Shown: one piece after another, positions 52,409 to 60,753 of the stretch
Numbering within the stretch: the first letter of the stretch is position 1
How the letters are laid out: each line of letters opens with the position of its first letter
Origin: an uncultured Anaerolineae bacterium
GTDB taxonomy: Bacteria; Chloroflexota; Anaerolineae; Aggregatilineales; Phototrophicaceae
DNA: 64,000 nt
Reading direction: 5' to 3'
NCBI GenBank assembly: GCA_937944445.1
Contig: CALDYP010000012.1
Location: 1-64,000, forward strand
The notes under the pieces: generated by a model
The model's input: the letters and a program-made list of their open reading frames with translations, nothing else
The model's database searches: none
Told to the model about the DNA's origin: nothing
Translations under genes and position numbers: made by a program

Positions 52409-53830
52409 TTACTGCCGTCCTGTGCGCCGATTGTAGTCGAACACCCATTCACCGATGGCGTCATACGCTGGACGGAAGGTGAAGCCCGGCCCGATGAGCG
52501 AGTACGGCACGTTGTCGTTGTCGGGGTTGTAGCCCGCCTGTGGGCCGTAGTTGAGGTTCCACACGATCGCCAAGCGGGTGAAGCCCGATTCCTCCATAAA
52601 GCTGAGCGCCTGCGGGAACCACTCGGCTTGCTCGGCGAGGGTGTTGTCCTTAGCGAACTCAAAGCCCGCGGGGTAGCCCTCTAAGTCCTCGGCCACCGCC
52701 CAACCGAACTCCGTCACGCACAGCTTCATCTCGCTGCCCGCCGCGCGGATGCGGTTGGCGTAGCCCTCTAATGTGCTGCGGAAGCTCCAACTGTGGTGCG
52801 GGTTGTCGAACGGCCCGCGGAACTGCGCGGTGGGGTCGTTGAAGCCCTCATCCCAGCGCACGAGGGGCGGCATGTTGTAGCCGTTGGCGTGCGCGCCGTA
52901 GCAATCGGCGTAGTTGAGCACGCCCGCCTGAATGAGCATATCGGTGTAGCGGAAGTCGTTGATAGCGCTCACGCCGTCGTCCCAGCCGGTCGGTGAGAGC
53001 GCGCCGGTGATGATCAAGATGCCCGGGTCAACCGCTTTGACGGCGTTGTAGGTCGCTTGCAGCAGCGCCACGTAGTTGCGCGCGCTCAACCCGTTGGGGG
53101 AAGACCACTCGCGGTCAATGTTCATCTCGTTCCACACCTCGATCGCGGCCACCTGTCCCGGGTAGCGCTCGATGACCTTCAGCACGAAGTCGACGTAGTC
53201 CTGCACGTTGGCGGGTGGCCCCTGCTTGCTGAGGTCAGCGCCCGGCTCGCGCGCCCAGTCCGGCGCGGTGACGATGCTCAAGGCCTGCTTGATGCCGAGG
53301 CGCTCTGCCGAGGGCATCACGAGGTCGAGAATGGCCCAATTGTACTCGTTGGGGTTCGGCTCAAAGTCGCGCCAGCGGACTTGCGTCTTGACCCACTCCA
53401 TGCCGAGGTCGTTGCGCACGCTGCGGTAGAAGCCGTCTTGGTTGTTGGGGTTGAAGTCGAGCGAGAACTGCACCTGAATGCCGACTTCAAAGCGGTTGTC
53501 GAACGCCGGGGCGAGCGTCGGCAGCGGGGTAGGCGAGGCGGCCTCCGGCGCAGGGATGCTGGGCGTGGGCGTGACGAACTGCGCCACGACCTGCGGTTCC
53601 ACGGTGGGGCTGGGGGTGACGGGCAGCGGCGTCTGGCTGGGGATCACCAGCGGCTGTGAGAGCGCCACGTTGAGGTTTTCATCGTCGCGCGGGGCGTTGG
53701 GCGAGCTGTACGTGAAGTAGATCGCCATGAAGGTTGCCAGCCCCATCACCAGCGTGATGAACGTCCACACCAGCACAAAGCTGCGCAGTTGGCGCTGCGT
53801 CTGTTTCACACGAAGGGTGTTTGTTGTCAT
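52409..53830 (-). CDS. Membrane-anchored clan GH-A glycosidase-like protein 3
   Basis: The 473-aa product has one N-terminal membrane segment (about 18-40) without a clear cleavage site, then a Pro/Thr-rich linker (about 60-108) and a TIM-barrel domain. The acid/base Glu is E235 in EVWNEMN and the nucleophile candidate is E374 in CVTEFGW. ATG at 53830 is chosen because AAGGAG lies 8 bases upstream; the longer frame has no membrane-compatible start. It lies 6 bases before the next gene. The topology puts the barrel outside the cytoplasmic membrane. Confidence 0.85.
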   Translation of the reverse strand: MTTNTLRVKQTQRQLRSFVLVWTFITLVMGLATFMAIYFTYSSPNAPRDDENLNVALSQPLVIPSQTPLPVTPSPTVEPQVVAQFVTPTPSIPAPEAASPTPLPTLAPAFDNRFEVGIQVQFSLDFNPNNQDGFYRSVRNDLGMEWVKTQVRWRDFEPNPNEYNWAILDLVMPSAERLGIKQALSIVTAPDWAREPGADLSKQGPPANVQDYVDFVLKVIERYPGQVAAIEVWNEMNIDREWSSPNGLSARNYVALLQATYNAVKAVDPGILIITGALSPTGWDDGVSAINDFRYTDMLIQAGVLNYADCYGAHANGYNMPPLVRWDEGFNDPTAQFRGPFDNPHHSWSFRSTLEGYANRIRAAGSEMKLCVTEFGWAVAEDLEGYPAGFEFAKDNTLAEQAEWFPQALSFMEESGFTRLAIVWNLNYGPQAGYNPDNDNVPYSLIGPGFTFRPAYDAIGEWVFDYNRRTGRQ

Positions 53831-53855
53831 GTTCGGGTCTCCTTGACCTTGCGAC

Positions 53856-56732
53856 TTATCGGGCGGCGGCCAGCGCATCACAGGCTGGGCAGCCCCCGCC
53901 CGGGCGGATGATGGCGAAGCCCGCCATCGGATCTGCCCCATAGTACGTGAAATCCACGTTCCAGACAATCATCATGCGCACGCGCCCGCTCTGCGAGAGC
54001 AGCGCCGCCGCCTCGGCCAGCCATGCGGCCTGCTGCCCCACCGTGACGCCGCTGGCCCACGCGAAGTACGGATCAAGCGGCGGGTAGCCCTCCGGCGTGA
54101 GGTAGCCTAGCTCGGTGAAGCACAGCGGCTTCTGCCCGCCGGTGATGTTCCAGTAGCGGTCGAGCAGCGTGCGCAGGTAGCGCGTGTAGTAGTTGTCGCG
54201 CGGGTCGCCGCTGGTCATGCTGGGCGGGACGATGCCCTCATTGTAGTGGACGCCCACGCAGTCGGTGTAGTTGAGGCCGCCCGCCGCCACCATCTCGGCC
54301 AGCCAGCGGTCGTCGTTCATCACGCGGCCGGGGTAGGCGGCCTCCGCGCCGGTGGGGCCGGGGGCGGCGCTGATGACAGCGACAGACGGGTTGCGGCTCT
54401 TAATGGCGTTGTAGGCGATGCGCAGCATGTTGGTGTAGGCCGCCCCGCTGATCTGGCCGGTCGGCCACTCGCGGTCAAGGTTCGGCTCGTTCCACACCTC
54501 AATCGCGTCGGGGCCGTAGCTGGCAATCGTCGCCAGCCAGTTGGCGTAGCCCGCGATGAAGCCGTCCCCACCCGCCGCGAGGTCGCCGGGGTTGCCCACC
54601 GTGCCGATGAGCGCCTTGAAGCCGCTCTGCCGCGCGAGGTTGATGTAGTTGGCGGCGGCGCTGGCGTCCGCGCCCGGCGAATAGCGCACCTGCACCTTGA
54701 GCCACGTCATGCCCGCGCGCTGCATGGCGCTGATGGTGGCGGCGCTGCTGGCGTTCGACACGTGCCCGCCGTACTCAAACTGCCCCACGCGGATGCTGCC
54801 CGCGCCGGGGCGAACGGCTCCCCAGTTGCCACCGCCGCCAGCGCTGCCCGCCGGGGCCGCTGTAGCCACGATGGGCGCGGGGGTCGGGGTGGCCGTCGGC
54901 AGGGGGGTGGGCGTGGCCGTCGGCAGGGGGGTGGGCGTCGCGGTCGGCTCGAAGAGGGCGACGACCGCGCCGCTGCGCGGGCTTTCCTCGACGTCCTCGC
55001 CGATGCCAGCAATCGCCACATTGACGGCATAGTTGCCGTCGGGCGCGTTGAGGACGGTCTCCAACTCTTGCCCGAGCGGGGTGATGATCTCTTGCAGCAG
55101 GCCGTTCGTCCCCTCAATCCGCCAGCGCAGCACTAAGTCCGTCGGTGAGACGGCCGGCGGAACCTGCGCGCGATAGTCGCGGATTGCGCTGCTAACGCCC
55201 TCGGCCAAATCCGACGCGAGCAGGTCATAGAAGGCCGCGCCCGCCAGCGCAAAACCCGCGCCTGCGTCCAAGCGCCAGCGCAGCGCGTTGCCGGTCATCA
55301 ACCAGACGCGGGCAGCGCGGCTGCCGTCCGCGTGGAGGTAGTCCACATACGGGGCGTTGAGGCGCGTGTCCACGCCGGCCAGCGCCGGGCGACCGTCTAA
55401 GCGCGCCCGAATCGTCGAGCCGGGCATGACTACCCCGCCCGCGGTCTGCGGCGCGCTGACGACCACGTTGCCCAGCGCAGCAAGGCCTTCATTATAGCCC
55501 ACCGAGGTATAAGCCGCGTTCAACTCGCGGATAGAACGGGCGGTCATGCCCATCATCAAGCGAGTGCGATCGACCTCGCGCACGGCCCACGTGAACATCG
55601 CGCGGGCGTATTCACGCTCGCCTTGCAAGTAGGCCTGCGGCTCAAGCGGCATGTTGACCTGCACGAAGTCGGCGTAGTGGCCGATCTGCTGCCAGTCATA
55701 CGCGCCAGTGTCCCACTCGCCGAGGTGGTTCATCGGCGCAGGGACGACTACGCCGAGCTTCATGCGCGTCGTGTTGAGCTGGCCGCGCAGCTCGCGCAGG
55801 AAGGCGCTGAAGTTGTCGCGCTGGTCGGCGCTCAGGCCGCGGTAGTCGATCCAAACGCCGTCAAATCCGCCCGCCGCCAGCGAGGCGATCTGGCGCGCGT
55901 GCTCGCGGCGCAGCGCGGGGCTGCTCAAGAGGAGGTTGACCGTCTCGGTGTCGAGCGCGCGCGGGTCGGCAAAGTCGCGCAGGATGGGCATCACCTGATA
56001 GTCCGCGGCGAGGTCGAAGCCGGGCGCGAGGCTGCCGGTCAGCGCGCCGTTGAGCATCGGCTGCAAGCCGGCTGGCGCGACGATGTCGGCGATTGCGGCG
56101 GCCTCGGCGGTCAAGAGTTGCGTGAGGTCGTACTGCACCACCACCAGCGGCGGGGGCGGCGCAGCTTGGAAGAGCGCCACCGCGTCGTACTTGCGCGCGG
56201 TGACGGCCTCGAAGCGGCGGCCATTGTAGCGCGAGGGGATGAACTCCCAGCGGGCGTTGGCGCGGTCATAGCCGTAGACGTCCAGCACTTCCGGTTGGGC
56301 GGCGCTCGGCTCGACCAAGCTGAAGCTCAGCAGGGCATCGTTGGGCTGGCGATACTGCACGCGGTAGACGTCGCTCAGCAGGGCGAGGGTGCGCGGCAGC
56401 GCGGCCTGTGCCTGCCGCACCCAGTCTGAGGCGTCACCGCCGTAGGCGAACGTCACCAACGGGACGCGCCCCAATGTCAGATCCACGGCTGGCCCGCTGA
56501 CCAGCGAGACGCGCAGCCCGTCTTCCGCTGTGGCGGCGCGGCTGCCCGGCTGGCTCAACGGGGTGTACTGCACGCCGAACAGCCGATCATAGAGGCTGAA
56601 GGGCGGCAGGAACAAGCCCACCAGCACCATCAGCCCTGTGATCAGCGCGGTGGTGATCAGAATGGTCGCGCCGCAGCCGCGCGGCAGGCCGTCCGCTTCT
56701 GCCTCGTCCAGCGACGGATCATAACTCGTCAT
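53856..56732 (-). CDS. Membrane-anchored two-domain protein: GH18-like (inactive) plus clan GH-A glycosidase-like
   Basis: The 958-aa protein has a membrane segment at about 22-44, then a GH18/YaaH-like barrel to about 480. In that barrel FDGVWIDYRGL carries Arg298 where the family's catalytic Glu is expected, so it should be inactive. A PT-rich linker built of PTATPTPLP units (around 600-640) leads to a second barrel, about 310 residues, with WNEPNLDREWPTGQ and FTELGYLTPEG; this is close to the protein at 56763-58079. Both end in CPACDAL. ATG at 56732 has AAGGGG 6 bases upstream. It is probably a glycan-binding plus glycan-cleaving surface enzyme. Confidence 0.85.
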   Translation of the reverse strand: MTSYDPSLDEAEADGLPRGCGATILITTALITGLMVLVGLFLPPFSLYDRLFGVQYTPLSQPGSRAATAEDGLRVSLVSGPAVDLTLGRVPLVTFAYGGDASDWVRQAQAALPRTLALLSDVYRVQYRQPNDALLSFSLVEPSAAQPEVLDVYGYDRANARWEFIPSRYNGRRFEAVTARKYDAVALFQAAPPPPLVVVQYDLTQLLTAEAAAIADIVAPAGLQPMLNGALTGSLAPGFDLAADYQVMPILRDFADPRALDTETVNLLLSSPALRREHARQIASLAAGGFDGVWIDYRGLSADQRDNFSAFLRELRGQLNTTRMKLGVVVPAPMNHLGEWDTGAYDWQQIGHYADFVQVNMPLEPQAYLQGEREYARAMFTWAVREVDRTRLMMGMTARSIRELNAAYTSVGYNEGLAALGNVVVSAPQTAGGVVMPGSTIRARLDGRPALAGVDTRLNAPYVDYLHADGSRAARVWLMTGNALRWRLDAGAGFALAGAAFYDLLASDLAEGVSSAIRDYRAQVPPAVSPTDLVLRWRIEGTNGLLQEIITPLGQELETVLNAPDGNYAVNVAIAGIGEDVEESPRSGAVVALFEPTATPTPLPTATPTPLPTATPTPAPIVATAAPAGSAGGGGNWGAVRPGAGSIRVGQFEYGGHVSNASSAATISAMQRAGMTWLKVQVRYSPGADASAAANYINLARQSGFKALIGTVGNPGDLAAGGDGFIAGYANWLATIASYGPDAIEVWNEPNLDREWPTGQISGAAYTNMLRIAYNAIKSRNPSVAVISAAPGPTGAEAAYPGRVMNDDRWLAEMVAAGGLNYTDCVGVHYNEGIVPPSMTSGDPRDNYYTRYLRTLLDRYWNITGGQKPLCFTELGYLTPEGYPPLDPYFAWASGVTVGQQAAWLAEAAALLSQSGRVRMMIVWNVDFTYYGADPMAGFAIIRPGGGCPACDALAAAR

Positions 56733-56762
56733 GAACGCCCCTTCTCAAAATGTCCACCACGG

Positions 56763-58079
56763 TCAGCGCCCCAGCGCGTCGCAGGCGGGGCAGCTTCCAT
56801 CTGGGCGGATGATCGCGTAGCCTGCCATCGGGTCATCGCCGTAGTTGGTAAAGTCCACGTTCCAGATGATGAGCACGCGCACGTTGCCGCTGCGGCGCGC
56901 CATGTCCACCACTTGGCGCAGCCACGCGGCCTGCTGGCCCACGGTGACGTTGCTCGCCCACGCGAAGCCGCCCGGCAGCGGGCCGAGGCCCTCCGGCGTC
57001 AGATAGCCCAACTCGGTGAAGCACAGCGGGCGGCTGCCACGGAACGCGCCAGAGTAGACGCTCACCATGCTCGGGTAGTAGCGCGTGAAGTACTCGCTGC
57101 GTGGGTCGCCGCGGGTGACGGTGGGCGGGACGATGCCCTCGTTGTAATGCACGCCCACGCAGTCCATGTAGTTGGCTGCGCCCGCGGCGGCCATCTGCTG
57201 GAGGAAGACGGCGTCATCACAGCCGCCGGCCTGACACCCGCCAAAGAAACCCGTTGGGGCGGGCGCGCCGCTGATGACGAGCGTGTTGCGGTTGGCCCCT
57301 TTGATGGCGTTGTAGGCGCGCGCCAGCAGTTGGGTGTAGGTCGCCCCGTTGACTTGGCCCGTGGGCCACTCGCGGTCGATGTTCGGCTCATTCCACACCT
57401 CGATCGCGTCCGCGCCGAGGGCGGCCAGACCCGCGACGAACCCCGCGTACTCGTCGAAGTAGCCATCGCCCAACACTTCTGAGGGCAGCCCCACCACGCC
57501 GAGCATGATGCGGAAGCCCTTGCTGTGCGCGTCGGCGATCAAGCCCGCGAAGTCGTTGGGGTTGCCGCCGCGGAAGTAGCGAACCTGCTTCTTGACCCAC
57601 GTCATGCCCGCGCGGCGCATCGCGTTGACTGTGCCCTCGTTCAGCGAGGCGACATGCCCACCGTAGCTGAAGCCGCGCACCGGCGACCCGGCCACGACCG
57701 GCGCGGGCAGGTTCCCGCCGCTGGGGGCCGCGGGCGCAGGCGGCGCGCCGCGGGGCGGGGCAGCCACTGTGATCGGCGCGTCACGGGCGATCACCGGCAG
57801 CGGCAGCACTTGGTTCAGCCGCAGCCCCAACGCCCCGAAGACCATCCAGCCCACTTGGCCGCGCTCGGTGATGCCGCGCACCCACTGGCCGTCCTCGTTG
57901 CGCCCGTCGAGCGCCACCGCAGTTCCAACGGGCAGCACCGTGATTCGATCCCACTCTGTGCCCGGCCCCGTGCGCAAGGTGAGACGCTGCTGCACCGTGA
58001 CGATCAAGCCCTCTTGGGCGCTCAGCGGCAGGCTGGTCAGCAGCAGCGCGACGAGCAAGAGCAGTATAGATGCCCTCAC
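56763..58079 (-). CDS. Secreted SH3b plus clan GH-A glycosidase-like protein, first gene of the glycan operon
   Basis: From GTG at 58079 the product is 438 aa: signal peptide MRASILLLLVALLLTSLPLS ending AQ, an SH3b domain (23-90, LRTGPGTEWDRITVLPVGT), a Pro/Ala linker, and a TIM barrel with acid/base E231 (WNEPN) and nucleophile candidate E356 (CFTELGY). The C-terminus is IIRPDGSCPACDALGR, shared with the next gene. The frame is open upstream to 58268, but a promoter at 58237-58264 would start transcription inside that region, and those codons are repeat-derived. The GTG and its GAGGGG site lie inside the repeat. SH3b suggests cell-wall binding. Confidence 0.85.
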   Translation of the reverse strand: MRASILLLLVALLLTSLPLSAQEGLIVTVQQRLTLRTGPGTEWDRITVLPVGTAVALDGRNEDGQWVRGITERGQVGWMVFGALGLRLNQVLPLPVIARDAPITVAAPPRGAPPAPAAPSGGNLPAPVVAGSPVRGFSYGGHVASLNEGTVNAMRRAGMTWVKKQVRYFRGGNPNDFAGLIADAHSKGFRIMLGVVGLPSEVLGDGYFDEYAGFVAGLAALGADAIEVWNEPNIDREWPTGQVNGATYTQLLARAYNAIKGANRNTLVISGAPAPTGFFGGCQAGGCDDAVFLQQMAAAGAANYMDCVGVHYNEGIVPPTVTRGDPRSEYFTRYYPSMVSVYSGAFRGSRPLCFTELGYLTPEGLGPLPGGFAWASNVTVGQQAAWLRQVVDMARRSGNVRVLIIWNVDFTNYGDDPMAGYAIIRPDGSCPACDALGR

Positions 58080-58175
58080 CCCTAAATCCCCTCTCCCGTG
58101 GAGAGGGGACTTGAGCCAACTTCTCCAACTGGCTTGCCTGCGGCCAGCCCGGGAGAAGGGGGTTGGGGGATGAGG
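58074..58175. repeat. Family A repeat in the leader of the glycan operon
   Basis: Read on the minus strand: CCTCATCCCCCAACCCCCTT, then an apical insert (GGGCTGGCCGCAGGCAAGCC, about 58150-58131), GAGAAGTTGG, AAGTCCCCTCTCC, ACG, GGAGAGGGGATTTAGGGGTG and AGG. The inner CCCCTCTCC/GGAGAGGGG pair is a perfect 9-bp stem with a 3-base loop. Its 3' arm is the only Shine-Dalgarno-like sequence ahead of the first gene. Confidence 0.88.
58077..58093 (-). promoter_or_regulatory. Repeat-borne ribosome binding site and GTG start, SD in a hairpin arm
   Basis: GAGGGG at 58088-58093, spacer ATTTAGGG (8 bases) and GTG at 58077-58079, all on the minus strand. The GAGGGG is wholly inside the 9-bp GC-rich hairpin, so translation should be low unless the hairpin is opened. 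Layout is identical to 31703-31719. Confidence 0.6.
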
Positions 58176-58236
58176 TGTCTTAATAAGTCTTTGTGTCATC
58201 TTGCCAAACCTGAGTAAACTGTTAACCTTGTCAGGC

Positions 58237-58264
58237 ATTGTAGCAAAGTTTTGCCACCTGTCAT
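58237..58264 (-). promoter_or_regulatory. Promoter candidate of the eight-gene glycan operon
   Basis: On the minus strand ATGACA and TACAAT are separated by 16 bases. The start would fall near 58230, leaving a leader of about 150 bases that holds the palindromic repeat. A weaker pair, TTGGCA and TATTAA, lies further downstream. Confidence 0.45.
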
Positions 58265-58306
58265 GCATGGGCCTTGTCTTTTCATCTGAAGCGTAGAGCA
58301 GTCGTC

Positions 58307-59083
58307 ATGAACGATCCGATCACCTTGCACGCTCATCCCAACGGCGTTTACACGCTCACGTTTAACCGTCCAGAGGCGATGAACGCGCTCAACCGCGCCG
58401 CCATGCTTCAGTTTGCGGATGTCATCCGCCAGCTTGAAACGGACGCCGCCCTGCGCGCGCTGATCGTTACTGGCGCGGGGGAAGCAGCCTTTTGCAGCGG
58501 CGGCGACCTTGTGGAGCTGCGCGCTCAGCCGACAGAAGCCGATGCCCGCGCCATGATCGACCTGATGGGCGACGCGCTGCACGCGCTGGAGCGGCTGCCC
58601 GTGCCGGTCATCGCGGCGATCAACGGCTACGCGCTGGGCGGCGGCAGCGAGATCGCCCTTGCGTGTGACCTGCGCATCGTCGATGAGGCTGCGCGCATGG
58701 GCTTCGTGCAGATCAACATGGCGCTGACCCCCGGCTGGGGCGCAGGCCAGCGGCTGGCGCGGCTCGTCGGCGCTCCTAGAGCGCTGGAGCTGCTGCTGGA
58801 CGGCCAACCGCTGAACGCTGAGGGGCTGCTGGCGTTGGGGCTGGCCAACGAGGTTGCCCCCCGCGGCAAGGCGCTGGAGGCTGCCCTGCGCCGCGCGCAA
58901 GCAGTTGCCGAACGCCCGCCGCAGGTCGTCCGCGCGATCAAAGCCCTGCTGCACGCCCATCGCACCCTGCCGTATGAGGCTGCCCTCCAAGCCGAGCGCG
59001 ACCTCTTTCCGCCGCTGTGGGCGCACCCTGACCACCTGCAAGCCGTGGAAGCCTTCTTCGCCCGCCAAGCGCGCAAAGGCTGA
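58307..59083 (+). CDS. Enoyl-CoA hydratase/isomerase (crotonase) family protein
   Basis: The 258-aa protein has the crotonase oxyanion segments FCSGGDLVEL and NGYALGGGSEIALACDLRI, the latter with the first catalytic Glu. The second catalytic Glu, normally in a QPEI-like context, is not conserved: the segment reads FVQINMALTPGWGAGQRL. It may therefore not be a classical hydratase; isomerase, thioesterase-like or decarboxylase activities exist in the family. ATG at 58307 fits the family start; the ribosome site is weak. It is divergent from the glycan operon and followed by a methyltransferase. Confidence 0.88.
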   Translation: MNDPITLHAHPNGVYTLTFNRPEAMNALNRAAMLQFADVIRQLETDAALRALIVTGAGEAAFCSGGDLVELRAQPTEADARAMIDLMGDALHALERLPVPVIAAINGYALGGGSEIALACDLRIVDEAARMGFVQINMALTPGWGAGQRLARLVGAPRALELLLDGQPLNAEGLLALGLANEVAPRGKALEAALRRAQAVAERPPQVVRAIKALLHAHRTLPYEAALQAERDLFPPLWAHPDHLQAVEAFFARQARKG

Positions 59084-59159
59084 CGCCTCACCCTTCGATG
59101 CGCGGCCTTTGTCGGGTAGGATGAACGCATCACAACAAGCACTGAAGGCAGTCGTCAAT

Positions 59160-59927
59160 ATGTCCGCGTTTTACACCACTGTGGCCCGCTTCTACGACGC
59201 TGAAACCGCCGACCGCGTGGACGATCTAGCGCTCTACAGCCGCCTCGCTGAGGAAGTCGGCGCGCCCATCTTCGACGTGGGATGCGGCACGGGGCGTGTG
59301 CTGCTGCATCTGGCGCAGGAAGGCCACCGCGCGCACGGCGTTGACAACGACGCGGCCATGCTCGCCCGCTTAGAGCGCAAGCTCACCGGCCTGCCTCACC
59401 TGCGCGAGTTCGTCACCTATGAGCAGGCCGACATCCTCACCTATCGCCCGTCGCAGCGCTACCGGCTGGCGCTGCTGACCTACAACGCGCTCATGCACTT
59501 CCACACGCAAGAGGCACAGATCACCTTGCTCAAGCGCCTGCGCGCGCTGACCGCCGAGGGCGGCCTGCTCGTGATCGATCTGCCCAACGCCGGCGAGACC
59601 TTCGCCACGCAGGACAGCGACGCCCTGCTGTTGGATCGCACCTTCATCGACCCCGAAAGCGGCCACCTCATCCTGCTCCAATCGCACAGCGTGCTCGACC
59701 GCACGACGCAGCTGCTGCACGTCAAATGGATTTACGACGAGGTCGACGCGGACGGCGTGGTGCGGCGGCTGATCGCGCCCCACGTCCTGCGCTACTTCTT
59801 CTACCCTGAGATGACCCTGCTGCTGAAGCTGTGCGGCTTCCGCGTCGAGGCGGTCTACGGCGGCTGCGAGGAAGAGCCGTTCGAGGACGGCTGTGAGCGG
59901 ATGGTGATCTATGCGCGCCCTGAGTAG
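59160..59927 (+). CDS. Class I SAM-dependent methyltransferase
   Basis: The 255-aa protein has FYDAETADRVDD at the start and the SAM motif I FDVGCGTGRVLLHLAQEG. Motif II is HGVDNDAAMLARLERKL, followed by YRLALLTYNALMHF and GGLLVIDLPN. This fits Methyltransf_25-like enzymes acting on small molecules. ATG at 59160 is preferred because the family normally starts just before the FYD block; AAGG lies 11 bases upstream. An ATG at 59121 is possible. It overlaps the following lipoprotein gene by 17 bases. Confidence 0.85.
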   Translation: MSAFYTTVARFYDAETADRVDDLALYSRLAEEVGAPIFDVGCGTGRVLLHLAQEGHRAHGVDNDAAMLARLERKLTGLPHLREFVTYEQADILTYRPSQRYRLALLTYNALMHFHTQEAQITLLKRLRALTAEGGLLVIDLPNAGETFATQDSDALLLDRTFIDPESGHLILLQSHSVLDRTTQLLHVKWIYDEVDADGVVRRLIAPHVLRYFFYPEMTLLLKLCGFRVEAVYGGCEEEPFEDGCERMVIYARPE

Positions 59928-60753
59928 CCTGTGCGTCGCGGCAGCGCTGCTGCTGACGGCTTGCGCAGGGGCGAACGATCCCACGCCTATCCCGACCTTT
60001 GCCGTCAGCGGCCCTACGCTGGAACCCAGCCCGACGATTCGGTTTCTCTCGTCCGGTGAGCTGTACGCCGACGTGACGCCTGAGGGCGCGAACAACCCGG
60101 CCAGCGCTGCGCTCCCCAGCGGGCAGTATCAACCGCCGCTGCTGGCCGCCCCCGCTGACCTGAGCGGCATGCGCGATGCCACCTTCCAGCTGACGAACGG
60201 CGTGGCGCTCAACGGCGTGGTGTACGAAGCCGTCAGCGATCAGCGCGTGCCCGGCGTGCTGCTGTTGGGGCCGCGCGCCGCCAATTGGGGCGAACTGCCC
60301 GCGCGCTTGGCGGGCTTGGGCTTCACGGCGGCAGCGGTGTCGATGACGCGCTTCGACTTCAACGCCGCCGAGGTGGCCACGCTGCTTGAGACGGTGGCGC
60401 TGCTGCCCAGCGTTGACCCGGCGCGGCTGGCGATCATCGCCGAGCTGGAGGCCGCCGATTGGGCGCTGGAGGGCTGCGGCCTCAGCGGGCTGTGCAAGGC
60501 GCTGGCCATCCTCAGCCCCACTAACCGCGCCCGCGCCGAGGCGAGCATGCCGCGCTTCGCGCCCCGCCCGCTGCTGATCGCCGCCGCCGAGGACGACGTA
60601 CAGAGCTATCCGCTTGCGCTGGCGCTGTCGGCGCAGGCGGCCACCAGCATCCAGTACGTGCCCGCGGTGACGGGGCGCGGCGCAGGCCTGCTCAGCCTCG
60701 CGCCAACGTTGGAATTTCAGTTGGTCGCGTTCTTGCAGGCCTCGTTACAGTAG
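59911..60753 (+). CDS. Lipoprotein with degenerate alpha/beta-hydrolase fold
   Basis: The 280-aa product has a lipoprotein signal peptide ending LLLTAC (C18), then a Thr/Pro-rich spacer. The body follows an alpha/beta-hydrolase outline: VPGVLLLGPRAANWGELPARLAGLGFTAAAVSMT (in part) and later RPLLIAAAEDDVQSYP. The nucleophile strand reads LAIIAELEAADWAL with no GxSxG, and no terminal catalytic His is evident, so it is probably non-catalytic. ATG at 59911 lies inside the end of the methyltransferase gene. Its TAG stop is the first triplet of a dispersed hairpin. Confidence 0.75.
   Translation: MRALSSLCVAAALLLTACAGANDPTPIPTFAVSGPTLEPSPTIRFLSSGELYADVTPEGANNPASAALPSGQYQPPLLAAPADLSGMRDATFQLTNGVALNGVVYEAVSDQRVPGVLLLGPRAANWGELPARLAGLGFTAAAVSMTRFDFNAAEVATLLETVALLPSVDPARLAIIAELEAADWALEGCGLSGLCKALAILSPTNRARAEASMPRFAPRPLLIAAAEDDVQSYPLALALSAQAATSIQYVPAVTGRGAGLLSLAPTLEFQLVAFLQASLQ

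Noticed and set aside
54880-54960. Short tandem repeats (GTCGGCAGGGGGGTGGGCGT-like)
   Set aside because: They encode PTATPTPLP linker units of the two-domain glycosidase-like protein and keep its frame; no spacer-repeat structure.
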